Assembly: GCF_016894445.1 (NCBI RefSeq)
Contig: NZ_CP056775.1
Span: 1,118,001 to 1,182,000, forward strand
Reading direction: 5' to 3'
Source: Dyadobacter sandarakinus
Lineage (GTDB): Bacteria; Bacteroidota; Bacteroidia; Cytophagales; Spirosomataceae
Length of the DNA stretch: 64,000 nucleotides
Shown here: piece after piece, positions 8,925 to 19,176 of the stretch
Position numbering within the stretch: the stretch's first letter is position 1
Layout of the letters: the number at the start of each line of letters is the position of its first letter
Translations under genes and position numbers: made by a program
The notes under the pieces: model-generated
Databases searched by the model: none
The model's input: the letters and a program-made list of their open reading frames with translations, nothing else
What the model was told of the DNA's origin: nothing

Positions 8925-10916
8925 ATGATGCCATTCACCGAGTACCTTGTTAAAGTTTCGCTGGGCTTCGTTGTCGTGAGCCTGCTGTATGTGCTTGTAC
9001 TGAGAAGGTTAACCTTTTATAGCTGGAACCGCTTTTACCTGCTGGCTGCCTCTGCATTGTGCTTTTTCATCCCTTTTTTTGATGTCAGTCCCATGCTCAA
9101 CCGCCTGGACAGCTACTCCGGGCAGGAGATTGTGCAGCAGGTTCCCAGCGTAAGCCGCGTTTTGCCCAATCCGGTAACACCGGCTATGACCATGAGCGAA
9201 ACGCCGCATGCGCAGCTCCGGGTAGCGCCTGAGCAGCACCCTGTAGACTGGTTGCTGATCGTGTGGGGGGTCGGAGTGGCGGCTATGCTCGTCAGGCTGA
9301 TGGTACGTATCTTATCCATGGCGCGCATCATGCGCCGTGCACAGCTGGCGTACCACGATGGCGTACGCATTTATCACCTGGATCAGGACATCAGCCCGTT
9401 TTCATTTGGTAAAGCTGTGTTTTATAATCCTGCATTGCACCGGGACGATGACCTGCCGGACATCATGCTGCATGAGCTCGTGCATGTTCGCCAGCACCAT
9501 ACTTTTGATGTCATCTGGGGGGAACTGCTTTGTATGATCAACTGGTTTAACCCGCTTGTATGGCTGCTTTCGTATGGGATGCGGCAGAACCTGGAATATA
9601 TCGCTGACCGGGAAGTGCTCGAAAGCCATCCGGACTCCAAAGCCTACCAATACCTGCTGCTCAAAACCACCCTGCGCGCCGACCTGAGCCTTGCCAATCA
9701 GTTTGGCTATCCTTCGCTTAAAAAACGCATTGCCATGATGAACCGTAAACGAAGCCCGCGTTTGGCGCTGGTAAGTTTCCTGCTCCTGCTGCCGCTGACC
9801 GCCTTGTTGCTCGCGGCATTCAGGCCGGAGCTGCCCACGTCTCCCCGCCAGCAGGCATCCTACCCGATAACCGGTAGCAGGCAGGGCTGGCATGCGGGGG
9901 ATGCCGTGCTCATTTCGGGACTGATCCTGGACAACCTAACCGGCAAGCCCATTACCAATATGGCATTGACCATGGAGCGGCAGAAAATCGCACCAACTTC
10001 CACCGGCAACATCATTTTCGCGGACGGAGTAGCTGAAACCATCGGTACCATTTATACCGATAAAGACGGGTTTTTCTTCAAATCTATACAGAGAGACAGC
10101 CTGGACAAAGACCTGTACAGCTATGCCTTCGGTCATAAAGGTACTCTGTACAAGGAATTTAGCTTTGATGCAGGTCACCAGTTAATGGATCAGGCCTACA
10201 TGGCGTTCCCTGTCGTTTTTGCACAGAAGAAAGATACGCCTGCCAATAAAAGAAGCTTGTACTGGGCAAACCTGCAACATTTTCAGGTACAAAGTCGCAG
10301 TCAGGATCTCGCGGCAGCGCTTAAAAGCTACCTGTACGCGGAGCTTCCGCCGCTTCTGGCAGAAAACAAGCTTCGTACCGAATTTAAGCTCCGCTATAAA
10401 TTTCCAAAGAACGTCATTACCCGATTTCGCGACGGGTATTTCGACCGGAACCGGGAGCTGATGGGGTATGTCGGAAAGCTGCAGTTTTATCTCAATGGTA
10501 AAAAGGCGAGCTATCAGGAAGTCAATGAGGCATTCCGCGGCTATCCCTACCAGCTCGGTGTGGGTCACGAACACAGGCAGAACTCCGCCGACCTGAACAC
10601 GAAAATTGCCTATCTTACTTTTCCGCTTTACAGAGATACTCCTCCGCCCGCGCTGGTGAAGGGCAATGTGGAGATCATCAATGTTGACCATTTTGATCCG
10701 GCAAAACTAAAGAATGCAGCCTATATGCTGGATGGATTCCGCCAGGTAGCCGGGGTAGGGAGTAACCTGATGCCGCAGAAAGACGAGATCCGGAGCGTGG
10801 TTTTAATGAAAGGCAAGCTGGCCAGATACTATGATCGTGCTCAGGATACCATCTGGTGGGTGGAAACCCGCCCGGCTGCCGAGGTATTCGGGCGGCCTGA
10901 CTTCGCGACACGGTGA
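8925..10916 (+). CDS. BlaR1-like M56 membrane metallopeptidase (663 aa)
   Basis: A membrane sensor protease. Hydrophobic segments lie at residues about 7-26, 32-50, 106-126 and 280-300. The zinc motif H183-E184-L-V-H187 and the downstream E224-Y-I-A-D identify peptidase family M56. In BlaR1 and MecR1 this domain cleaves the partner repressor, here the BlaI-like product encoded 21 bases upstream. The C-terminal 350 residues are periplasmic and do not resemble the penicillin-binding sensor of BlaR1; residues about 330-400 have a carboxypeptidase-regulatory-like beta pattern. The ligand is unknown. Confidence 0.85.
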   Translation: MMPFTEYLVKVSLGFVVVSLLYVLVLRRLTFYSWNRFYLLAASALCFFIPFFDVSPMLNRLDSYSGQEIVQQVPSVSRVLPNPVTPAMTMSETPHAQLRVAPEQHPVDWLLIVWGVGVAAMLVRLMVRILSMARIMRRAQLAYHDGVRIYHLDQDISPFSFGKAVFYNPALHRDDDLPDIMLHELVHVRQHHTFDVIWGELLCMINWFNPLVWLLSYGMRQNLEYIADREVLESHPDSKAYQYLLLKTTLRADLSLANQFGYPSLKKRIAMMNRKRSPRLALVSFLLLLPLTALLLAAFRPELPTSPRQQASYPITGSRQGWHAGDAVLISGLILDNLTGKPITNMALTMERQKIAPTSTGNIIFADGVAETIGTIYTDKDGFFFKSIQRDSLDKDLYSYAFGHKGTLYKEFSFDAGHQLMDQAYMAFPVVFAQKKDTPANKRSLYWANLQHFQVQSRSQDLAAALKSYLYAELPPLLAENKLRTEFKLRYKFPKNVITRFRDGYFDRNRELMGYVGKLQFYLNGKKASYQEVNEAFRGYPYQLGVGHEHRQNSADLNTKIAYLTFPLYRDTPPPALVKGNVEIINVDHFDPAKLKNAAYMLDGFRQVAGVGSNLMPQKDEIRSVVLMKGKLARYYDRAQDTIWWVETRPAAEVFGRPDFATR

Positions 10917-11046
10917 CGCTGACATTACGCGCCGAAAATTGCCATGCGGTACAGCACGAGCCCGAAACCAGCTGGCAATGTGCCTGAGCCTGATCCGGAG
11001 TTACGGCAAATGGACATCAAATGAAAGGAGGTTTTACCTGCCTGCT

Positions 11047-13491
11047 TTATTCGTGCACATCCATGTCCTCAGCCGGGAAGTATACATGAAAGGTCGATCC
11101 ATGCCCGATTTGGCTGGTGGCGCTGATGAGTCCGTGATGATTGGCAACAACCCGTTCGCAAATGGCCAGCCCGATGCCCGTACCGTGGTACTCGCTTCTG
11201 CCGTGGAGCCGCTGGAAAACCTGGAAAATCCGGTCCAGGTATATCTCATCAAACCCGATTCCATTATCCGCAATGCTGATGCGGTGGTAAGCACGGCCGG
11301 GGTTGACAAGCCTCAGATTTGCAGGAACATCCTCACCTGTAACCTGCATGGAGCTGATGATCACCCTCGGAGAAAGCGCCAGACCATCGTCCTGAACCTT
11401 GTGAAATTTGATTGCATTGCTGATAACGTTCTGAAAGAGCTGCCTGAGCTGTGATGCGTCACCCTTTATGGAGGGCAGCTCACCAACATCAACAACCGCC
11501 GCCGTTTCGGTAACCTGTATTTCGAGATCTGAAACTACCTGGTCCACCAGCTTGGTCAATGCGACCGGCTGCATGGGCTGGTTACTGTTCGACACCCGCG
11601 AAAATGCCAGCAGGTCGCTGATCAGGGTCGACATCCGCCCGGCGGCGGTGGTCATTCTTTTCAGGTAATCCCGGGCCTTCGCCGATGCATTTTCATTTTC
11701 AATTTCCAGTCGACTGGCAAACTGCTGTATTTTTCTCAACGGTTCCTGCAGATCGTGGGAAGCTACGTAGGCGAAGCGGTGAAGATCTTCATTTGATCTT
11801 TTTAACTGAAGATTTGCCTGCTGCATGCGCTCACTGCCTGCCGCAAGTTTCCGGTTACTTTCGTCGAGCTGGTGCGTCCGGTCCTGTACCTGAACTTCCA
11901 GCGACCGTTGCAAGTCCCGGTAAATGGTAATATCCTGCGCAATGCCCGCAATGCTTTGGGCCTTTCCATCGGCATCGTAGTAGGTTTGTCCAAGCGAATG
12001 GATGATCTGTTCCTTGCCGGTACTGGCATTCACAATGGTGTATTCGGCATCGAATTTTCCGCTGCTGCCCGCCTTCTGCGCTTCAAAAAAAGCTTTTGAT
12101 AGTTGTACCTTATCTCCGTCAACAACGTGGCTGATGGACTCTTCGAGCGTCATATTCTCGGCTGTGACGCCGAACATATCCAGGTGGCGGCGGGAAAATG
12201 TGGTTTGAAAAGAAGCAATATCCATCGTCCAGGTGCCCAGCTGTGCAATTTCGAGCGCGTCCAGCAACGTATGCTCGCGTTGTTCAAGCAAATGCTGGTA
12301 CTGTTTCCTGTCCGTAATATCCGGACTGATCGTGGCCAGGATGGATGGAAAGCCGGGGTAGGGTTCATCAATGACCATCACGTTCCACTCCACCCAGAAA
12401 GGCTCACCGGTGATTTCATTATACAGCCTGATTTCCGCTGTACCACCTTTTTGGGCAATCAGTTCAGGAATCATTTTTGTTACGCGCGCACGGTCGTCAG
12501 GATAAATAGCGTCAATTAAGGTACGGCCTTTGCCGGTCTGCCAGCCCAGTCTCCTGAGCGTATACGGATTGTTATACATGGGTTCCGGCATCGGCTCCAC
12601 CATACTGATCCCGATGATCAGTTCGCATCGGTCCAGTACCGCGGTCTTCATCAGATTTTCGAACTGGCTGTGCTTGAGTTGGTCAATGTCCGTCAGCGTG
12701 ATAATGCAGCCTCCGGAATTTCCGTCTCGGCGCGACCAGGGAACTACGTGCAGCTGAAACCATTTGCCGGCCGGGCCTGTCTGCATCCTGATTTCGCAGG
12801 GTGATGTCGGCAGACCAGCCAGCGATTGAGCCACAGCTTCTTCTACCATGGATAGATCGGCGGGATTTATCAGATCCATCCACCCGTGGGCTATAACCCC
12901 GGTGAACGTCCTGCCCGTCGCAGCGGTCCAGGCATTGTTGACATAAAACGGACTCCCCAGGGAATCACTGAAGATGATCAGTACGTCCGTGCTTTCTGTC
13001 AATGCCCGAAAGTCCACTTCTTTTTCGAGTGCAGCAATGCTGTCCAGGAGTTCATTGCCGGCAGCAACTTTACCATCAGAAAAGTCGGGTTTGTTCCAAT
13101 CCCGTACGCCGGTACCCGCTCGCAGATCATCACGCTCACCCAAAGTCAGCATATCCAGTGTCCAGGTAAATTGCTGGTCCAGGTCGGTTATTTCTGCAAA
13201 AAGCCGCTTGGCTTCGGGCGTGTCTTTTCGTGCAAGACTCTGAACAATAGCTCCCGCAAGAGCATACATATTGGAATGTACCTCTTCCAGGCGGATCAGC
13301 TCCGGCTTATCAGGGTAAGTCGCCAGGGCATATGCATACAGCCAGGGACCCAGTCCGCAGGCGTATTTGGATGTTGAAAAATCAGGAGAAAACGTAAAAT
13401 CCGGACTGTGTATTTGTGCTTCCAGCGCTTGAAGAAACGCTGCATGGTTTGCTCTTGCCTGGGTCAAACCGGCAATTTCTATCGTGATCAA
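11047..13491 (-). CDS. CZB-PAS hybrid sensor histidine kinase (814 aa)
   Basis: A cytoplasmic sensor kinase with no membrane segment. Residues 10-85 resemble the chemoreceptor zinc-binding (CZB) domain: H16, C45-G-L-G-x-W and H72 are in place, but the fourth ligand position appears to be Tyr76. PAS domains follow at about 155-280, 285-400 and 405-530. A coiled coil leads to the HisKA domain with H579 in A-S-H-D-L-Q-E-P, then a HATPase domain with N-x-x-x-N-A-I-K-F, D-N-G-I-G-F and G-T-G-I-G-L-A-I. The start is a TTG at 13491; later ATGs would remove the CZB region. No response regulator is adjacent. Confidence 0.85.
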   Translation of the reverse strand: MITIEIAGLTQARANHAAFLQALEAQIHSPDFTFSPDFSTSKYACGLGPWLYAYALATYPDKPELIRLEEVHSNMYALAGAIVQSLARKDTPEAKRLFAEITDLDQQFTWTLDMLTLGERDDLRAGTGVRDWNKPDFSDGKVAAGNELLDSIAALEKEVDFRALTESTDVLIIFSDSLGSPFYVNNAWTAATGRTFTGVIAHGWMDLINPADLSMVEEAVAQSLAGLPTSPCEIRMQTGPAGKWFQLHVVPWSRRDGNSGGCIITLTDIDQLKHSQFENLMKTAVLDRCELIIGISMVEPMPEPMYNNPYTLRRLGWQTGKGRTLIDAIYPDDRARVTKMIPELIAQKGGTAEIRLYNEITGEPFWVEWNVMVIDEPYPGFPSILATISPDITDRKQYQHLLEQREHTLLDALEIAQLGTWTMDIASFQTTFSRRHLDMFGVTAENMTLEESISHVVDGDKVQLSKAFFEAQKAGSSGKFDAEYTIVNASTGKEQIIHSLGQTYYDADGKAQSIAGIAQDITIYRDLQRSLEVQVQDRTHQLDESNRKLAAGSERMQQANLQLKRSNEDLHRFAYVASHDLQEPLRKIQQFASRLEIENENASAKARDYLKRMTTAAGRMSTLISDLLAFSRVSNSNQPMQPVALTKLVDQVVSDLEIQVTETAAVVDVGELPSIKGDASQLRQLFQNVISNAIKFHKVQDDGLALSPRVIISSMQVTGEDVPANLRLVNPGRAYHRISIADNGIGFDEIYLDRIFQVFQRLHGRSEYHGTGIGLAICERVVANHHGLISATSQIGHGSTFHVYFPAEDMDVHE

Positions 13492-13649
13492 TGGGTTAAC
13501 ATTTTGCGTAGGCAGTAAGGTAGCAAATTTGCTCCTCCCTGAAAAATAACTTTAAAGCCAAAAACGGTTACATACTGGCTGTTGCAGTATGCCTTTTTCA
13601 GCATAAGCCCTGTACAGCAATCAGGGCAGCTTAGCGCGGTCAATACCGG

Positions 13650-13967
13650 TTAAAAATTGGTATGAAGCAGTTGGAACTCAGCATCCGTGGGGTAGTCCGC
13701 GAAGGATGACTGATTTTTGGGATAGCAAAGATAGTAGTCAATCAAAATGCTGTCAAAATCCTCTCGCTGAATGGCTTGTAAATCATCTTTCGCCCGGAAA
13801 GTGAACAGCCTGTCGCAGTGACCATCGTGCAGGTAGTAATAGTATTTATTTTCATTTCCGTAAACACCGAAGCGGGTGCCGTTCCTGGTAAATTCCAGTA
13901 CATGCCGGTAGTTTCTCAGCTGGAACTCCGGAACCTCATTGAAGAACCAAAAGTGTCGATTAACCAT
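13650..13967 (-). CDS. Hypothetical protein (105 aa)
   Basis: Unrecognised small protein rich in Tyr, Phe and Asp, without signal peptide or membrane segment. Its composition (F-T-R-N-G-T-R-F-G-V-Y-G-N-E-N-K-Y-Y-Y-Y-L) suggests a small beta-sheet protein. The ATG at 13967 is the first in the frame. It lies upstream of the sensor kinase on the same strand, 158 bases away. A 7-base-arm hairpin (CATACTG/CAGTATG, 13571-13591) in the gap may end its transcript. Confidence 0.55.
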   Translation of the reverse strand: MVNRHFWFFNEVPEFQLRNYRHVLEFTRNGTRFGVYGNENKYYYYLHDGHCDRLFTFRAKDDLQAIQREDFDSILIDYYLCYPKNQSSFADYPTDAEFQLLHTNF

Positions 13968-14425
13968 GAGCAGAAATATTTATGTGGTTCTGAGGTTGAT
14001 GAAAAATGGTAAAAACCTTGGAATGATGCGGCATTTTCTGACTGCCATCACGGGATACAATGCCGCATTAAACAGGTTTTCAGCTCTTCACAAATAATCA
14101 TGCCTCGTTGATCCTTTCAGGCAGCGCAGCCGGCGATCGGAAAATAGGTAAATACCCTATAACCCTTAATCTATTCCATTGATTATCTTTTTCCGTTAAA
14201 TAATTAAACCAGAACATTTTCAGAAAAAACTTTTTCAAAAAAAAATGATATCTTTTTAAGTGTAGGGTTGACAAATATTATAAATCTGCCTACTTTCGCT
14301 CAATAGGATTGATCTTTTGATAAGTTGGACAATCCTTTTATAGTCCGTCTGCGTCGTACCTTCTGTAACAGGAGGAAATTTACGTTTTTCAATAAGTGTC
14401 TGCTTAACATTTAACAGCTTTATTT
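13968..14425 (+). other. Intergenic region upstream of the first SusC gene
   Basis: 458 bases with no gene. The right half is AT-rich and contains the promoter at 14268-14298; about 120 bases of untranslated leader follow. No direct or inverted repeat long enough to call a regulator site was found. Confidence 0.6.
14268..14298 (+). promoter_or_regulatory. Bacteroidota-type promoter of the xylan PUL
   Basis: TTG (14268-14270), 20 bases, then TACTTTCG (14291-14298), one mismatch from TAnnTTTG. It is correctly placed to drive the SusC gene at 14426 and the operon behind it. Confidence 0.6.
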
Positions 14426-17400
14426 ATGGAGAGTCGTTTACGAGTACTTTTCCGCTCAACGGAAAATTGTGTGCGCTTGCTGGTCATTATGCTGCTGAGT
14501 CAACCTTTTCAGCCAGTGTCAGCAGCGATTGCCGCCGACCGGCCAGTTGCCGGAAGGGTCGTCGCAGAAAACGGGGAAGCCTTGCCGGGCGTGAATGTTA
14601 CCGTAAAAGGAAGCAGTATTGGCACGAGCACTGATACGAAGGGAGATTTCAGCCTCACGGTGCCGTCTGAAAACAGTGTGCTGGTATTCAGCTTTATTGG
14701 TTATGCACGGCAGGAAGTAGAAGTGGGGACCAAAACGAGGATTGAGATCAGGCTGCTGGCCGAAAACCAGGCTTTGGAAGAGATGGTGGTTATTGGGTAT
14801 GGTTCACAAAAGAAATCCTCGCTGACTGGCGCAGTTTCGTCTGTGTCGCCCAAGGAGCTCACCGCACTTCCGGTCGTCAGCGCCGAGCAGGCATTGCAGG
14901 GACGGGTACCCGGCGTGCGGGTGGTGAATAATGGCAGCCCCGGCCAAACGCCCATCGTACGTATAAGGGGGATCGGTTCCATTAATTATGCATCCGGGCC
15001 GCTGTATGTGATTGATGGAATACCTTCGGGCGATCTGAACAACCTCGATCCCAAAGACATAGAATCCCTCGAAGTTTTGAAAGATGCCAGCTCAGCGGCT
15101 ATTTATGGTTCTCGCGCTTCGAATGGTGTTATCATCATTACTACAAAAAAAGGCTCAAAAGACGGCAAGCTGCATGTGAACCTGGACACTTATTATGGTA
15201 CCCAGTCGGCCTGGAAAAAGCTGGATGTACTGAATACCGACCAGTACGTGCAGTATGCCACGGCACTGCTGGGCAATGCAGGCATTGCACTGCCAGGCCG
15301 GTTGACGGACCTGGACCAACCTACCTACCAGGGTTCCAACCAGACCTTTGCGCAAACAAACACAAACTGGCAAGACGTGATGTTCCGGAGCGCACCGATC
15401 CAGCAGCACCAGTTGTCGGTTTCCGGTGGAAACAATGTGTCGCGGTTTTTTACCTCAGCCGGTTTTTTCAATCAGAAGGGGATCCTCATCGGCACGGAGT
15501 ATAAGCGGGCGAATGTGCGTCTCAACTCTGATCACCAGGTTGCCAAATTTCTGACCATTGGCCAGACACTGACGATTTCATACGATAATTCGCGCGGGGA
15601 ACAGGGTTTTGGCGGAGGCCGTACAGCTGTAATGCAAATGATCCGCAACCTTCCGTACTGGCCGGTCACCGACCCGACCAAAGTAGGAGGGTACAGCTCG
15701 CCGACCGCGGCAGACGGCAGTGATCCCGACAACCCGGTGCGGATTGCATTGATGGACGTCACCCGTAACCAGCGCCTGAAAATGCTTGGCTCGATATTCG
15801 CGGAGGTAAAGCTCGCAAGCTTTCTGCAGTACCGGTTCAGCTTTGGTGCGGATGTGGTTTCGGCTACTACCACCAACCGGTTTCCGATCTATAATGACGG
15901 ATTCAAATCGAGAATCCAGTATGAGATCCGGGATAGTCGTACCAGCTACTTTTCACCGGTCATTACCAATCAGCTGACTTTCGACAAGTCATTCGGGAAG
16001 CACCAGCTGAACGTGACGGCGATCATCGACAAGCAAACGTTCCGGACCAATACCCTGAATGGTGCGGGCTATCGCCCCAATAATGATATTGACGAGCTGC
16101 AGGGGGTATCCAACCCTTCCGCTTCCAGCTCCCTGGATGAAAGCACGCTCATATCATACGTCGGACGTCTGAACTACGAATATGCAGGCAAGTACCTTTT
16201 GAGCGGCTCGATCCGCCGGGACGGCTCGTCGCGGTTTGCGCCTGGCAACAAGTGGGGAACGTTTCCGTCGCTGTCTCTCGGCTGGCGTATCAGCGAGGAG
16301 GAATTCCTGAAATCAATTCCGACCATATCCGAGCTCAAAGTGCGCGCTAGCTACGGGCAAACCGGCTTTAACGGCATTGGCAGCTATGCCTGGCAGGCAC
16401 TCGTTTCCGCCGACAACAGCAATTATGTGTTTGGGGGCAACAAGGTACTGGGCTCGTACTTCAGCTCACTGGCGAATACACAGCTGAAATGGGAAAGCAC
16501 TACCATGACCAATCTCGGGATTGATCTTGCCCTGTTCAATAACAGCGTAACCTTTACCGCGGAAACCTACCAGCGCAACACCGACGGGCTCCTGCTGCAG
16601 GTACCCATCCCCAACTCGATCGGCTACTCCTCTTCACCGCTGTCCAACATCGGCAGCATGAAAAACTGGGGTTATGAATTCCAGCTGGGCTACAACAAAA
16701 ACGACGGTAACTTCAAGTGGAATGCCTCGGTGAACCTGGACGTCACAAGGAATAAAGTACTGAGCCTGGCCACACCAAGCGCAACGCTTTTTGCCGGTGC
16801 CAACTCTGACTTCGGCGGTTTTGACATTACAAAAACCGAAACAGGGCACCCGATACAATCGTTTTATGGCTGGCAGGTGGATGGTATTTTCCAGAATGCG
16901 GCGGAGATCAATGCTGCGAATTCACTCGATGGGGATGATAAAACAAAATACCAGGACCAGGCTGCGCCGGGAGACATCCGGTTTAAAGACCTGAACGGTG
17001 ATGGAAAAATTGATGCATCGGACCGTACGTACATTGGCAGCTTTATTCCAAAGTTCAGCTACGGTGCCAACCTCGGCGGCAGTTACAAGAATTTTGATTT
17101 TACAGTGTACCTGCAGGGAGTACAGGGAAATAAGATTTACAATGGTACGAAGGTGATTGAGCAGGGAATGCTGCGACTTTTCAATGCAGGAACAGACGTG
17201 CTGAATGCCTGGACACCTACCAACACCAACACTGACGTGCCCCGTGCCATCAGTGGTGATCCGAACAACAACAGCCGGTCCAGCGACCGCTTTGTCGAAA
17301 ACGGATCCTATATGCGTGTCAAAAACCTGAGTATCGGCTACACGATCCCGTCCAAAGCATTGAGCACGCTGACCAGGGAGGCCATTACGCGTGCACGCAT

Positions 17401-17572
17401 TTACGTGTCCGCAACCAATCTGCTGACTTTCACCAAGTACTCGGGCCTTGATCCTGAAATCGGGGTTAACGGATCGTCCAATGATACGGCTACCCAGCTG
17501 ATCAACGGCATCGATTATGGCATGTACCCACAGCCGCGGACTTTGCAGGTAGGATTGAGCGTAGGCTTCTGA
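14426..17572 (+). CDS. SusC-like TonB-dependent outer membrane transporter (1048 aa)
   Basis: Outer-membrane importer of oligosaccharides, driven by TonB. A signal peptide of about 35 residues is followed by a carboxypeptidase-regulatory-like domain (about 40-125, V-A-G-R-V-V-A-E-N-G-E-A-L-P-G-V), a plug domain (about 130-250, V-V-I-G-Y-G-S-Q-K-K-S-S-L-T-G) and a 22-strand barrel ending in Phe. Length is normal for the SusC family. A SusD lipoprotein gene follows after 26 bases, forming the standard pair. Downstream xylan-active enzymes suggest the cargo is xylo-oligosaccharides with side chains (inference). Confidence 0.95.
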   Translation: MESRLRVLFRSTENCVRLLVIMLLSQPFQPVSAAIAADRPVAGRVVAENGEALPGVNVTVKGSSIGTSTDTKGDFSLTVPSENSVLVFSFIGYARQEVEVGTKTRIEIRLLAENQALEEMVVIGYGSQKKSSLTGAVSSVSPKELTALPVVSAEQALQGRVPGVRVVNNGSPGQTPIVRIRGIGSINYASGPLYVIDGIPSGDLNNLDPKDIESLEVLKDASSAAIYGSRASNGVIIITTKKGSKDGKLHVNLDTYYGTQSAWKKLDVLNTDQYVQYATALLGNAGIALPGRLTDLDQPTYQGSNQTFAQTNTNWQDVMFRSAPIQQHQLSVSGGNNVSRFFTSAGFFNQKGILIGTEYKRANVRLNSDHQVAKFLTIGQTLTISYDNSRGEQGFGGGRTAVMQMIRNLPYWPVTDPTKVGGYSSPTAADGSDPDNPVRIALMDVTRNQRLKMLGSIFAEVKLASFLQYRFSFGADVVSATTTNRFPIYNDGFKSRIQYEIRDSRTSYFSPVITNQLTFDKSFGKHQLNVTAIIDKQTFRTNTLNGAGYRPNNDIDELQGVSNPSASSSLDESTLISYVGRLNYEYAGKYLLSGSIRRDGSSRFAPGNKWGTFPSLSLGWRISEEEFLKSIPTISELKVRASYGQTGFNGIGSYAWQALVSADNSNYVFGGNKVLGSYFSSLANTQLKWESTTMTNLGIDLALFNNSVTFTAETYQRNTDGLLLQVPIPNSIGYSSSPLSNIGSMKNWGYEFQLGYNKNDGNFKWNASVNLDVTRNKVLSLATPSATLFAGANSDFGGFDITKTETGHPIQSFYGWQVDGIFQNAAEINAANSLDGDDKTKYQDQAAPGDIRFKDLNGDGKIDASDRTYIGSFIPKFSYGANLGGSYKNFDFTVYLQGVQGNKIYNGTKVIEQGMLRLFNAGTDVLNAWTPTNTNTDVPRAISGDPNNNSRSSDRFVENGSYMRVKNLSIGYTIPSKALSTLTREAITRARIYVSATNLLTFTKYSGLDPEIGVNGSSNDTATQLINGIDYGMYPQPRTLQVGLSVGF

Positions 17573-17598
17573 TCTTCAAACATTAATCATCATCTGAC

Positions 17599-19140
17599 AT
17601 GAAAAAGAAACTGATTATCATTTATGCCCTGCTGTTCGGGATTGTGTTTGGCTGTAACGATGATACGCTCGATAAAACCAATCCGAACGGGGTGACCGTA
17701 GAAGGATACTACAAGAACGGGTCCGAACTGAGCAGTGCGGTGACGAGTGTATATTCCATGCTGAAGTCCAACAACCTGGTCGCACGTGAATGGTTTTTCC
17801 TGCACGATCTCCGCAGCGACGATGTGGCCGCAGGCGGCGGACAGCTGGAAACGCCGCGCAACCAGTTGCTGCTCGGTACCCACGATACCGGCAACTCGGT
17901 GCTGGGTACGGTCTGGCTGGCTTACTACCGTCTCATTCACCGGGCTAATGCGGTGGTGGACAATTCGGATAAAGTGACCGACCTGGCCGATGCCGACAAG
18001 AAGCGGCTGCTGGGTGAAGCCCGGTTTCTGAGGGCTTATGCCTATTATGAACTGGTGAGCTTGTGGGGTGGGGTGCCGCTTTACAAAAACTATGTGACGA
18101 CCGTGGATGGCAGCTTGCCGAGATCCTCGCCGGACGAAGTGTACGCCTATGTGATCTCCGAGCTCGCTGCGATCCAGGCCGACCTGCCTGCCACATACGA
18201 TGCAGGTAACCAGGGCCGGGCGACCAAGGGTGCTGCCCAAATGCTGCTTGCCAGGACTTATCTGCAGAAAGGGGATTATGCCAGTGCCAAAACGGAGCTG
18301 CTGAAAGTCTACAATGCAAGGGTGTACGGGCTCGTGGACAACTATAATGACAACTTCCTGGAAGAAACAGAGTTTAACAAAGAATCGATTTTCGAGGTTA
18401 ACTTTTATCCGTCAGGCGGCGTGTATAACTGGGACGGTGACGGCAATGGCGCTACTGCCGGTACCGAAACCGTGCGTACCCAGGAATATTCGGCCATCGG
18501 CTGGCGCAATGTGATTCCTTCCAACAGCCTCTTATCGGAGTTTGAAAAAACCACGAAAGGGGATGCGAAAACGGATCCGCGCTATGACGACTCTTTCTAC
18601 TTTTCCGGCGAGAAATACAACAATGGAGCCAGTACACTGACCGACGCACAGCAAAATGGCAATGCTTCGGTGGTGGACGGTGTGACCAAGAAGGTGAGCT
18701 GGCAGAAGTACTCGCTGATGTACAAGATGAACGAATCCTTCCTGACCGGTGCGATCAACCAGCGGATCATGCGCTTTGCAGAAACGATACTGTCCCTGGC
18801 GGAAGTTGAAAATGAAGCAGGGAACATTACCGAGGCTGTCAAATACCTCAACATGGTCCGTGCCCGCAAGAGCGTGAGCATGCCTGCCTATCCGACTGCC
18901 AGGTTTCCTGTATCCAGCAAGGACCAGGTCATGGCGGCAATCGTTCACGAAAGAAGGGTAGAGCTGAGCGGGGAGCAGATCCGTAACCGGGATATCCTGC
19001 GCTGGCGAAAACTGAACAAGCTCAAAGCGGAGCCGATCGCCTACTTCCAGGCCAACAAGCAAGAGCTGCTGCCGATTCCGCAGCAGGAGGTAGACAATAA
19101 TGCCAAGATCGAACCCGGTGATCAGAACCCGGGGTATTGA
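17599..19140 (+). CDS. SusD-like glycan-binding lipoprotein (513 aa)
   Basis: Surface lipoprotein that forms the lid of the SusC transporter and binds glycan. Signal peptide with lipobox ending at Cys19 (F-G-C-N-D-D). The SusD-type alpha-helical repeats span the body, with the RagB/SusD pattern L-L-G-E-A-R-F-L-R-A-Y-A-Y-Y-E-L-V near residue 135, and the C-terminus has the usual R-N-R-D-I-L-R-W-R...L-L-P-I-P-Q-Q-E-V. Full length. It is co-transcribed with the upstream SusC gene. Confidence 0.95.
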   Translation: MKKKLIIIYALLFGIVFGCNDDTLDKTNPNGVTVEGYYKNGSELSSAVTSVYSMLKSNNLVAREWFFLHDLRSDDVAAGGGQLETPRNQLLLGTHDTGNSVLGTVWLAYYRLIHRANAVVDNSDKVTDLADADKKRLLGEARFLRAYAYYELVSLWGGVPLYKNYVTTVDGSLPRSSPDEVYAYVISELAAIQADLPATYDAGNQGRATKGAAQMLLARTYLQKGDYASAKTELLKVYNARVYGLVDNYNDNFLEETEFNKESIFEVNFYPSGGVYNWDGDGNGATAGTETVRTQEYSAIGWRNVIPSNSLLSEFEKTTKGDAKTDPRYDDSFYFSGEKYNNGASTLTDAQQNGNASVVDGVTKKVSWQKYSLMYKMNESFLTGAINQRIMRFAETILSLAEVENEAGNITEAVKYLNMVRARKSVSMPAYPTARFPVSSKDQVMAAIVHERRVELSGEQIRNRDILRWRKLNKLKAEPIAYFQANKQELLPIPQQEVDNNAKIEPGDQNPGY

Positions 19141-19176
19141 TGGAGGGAAGTAAGTAATCATGAAGTATTGATTTAC

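Noticed and set aside
13571..13591. CATACTG/CAGTATG hairpin
   Set aside because: Stem of only seven bases with a weak T tract; mentioned under the 105-residue gene but not called as a terminator.
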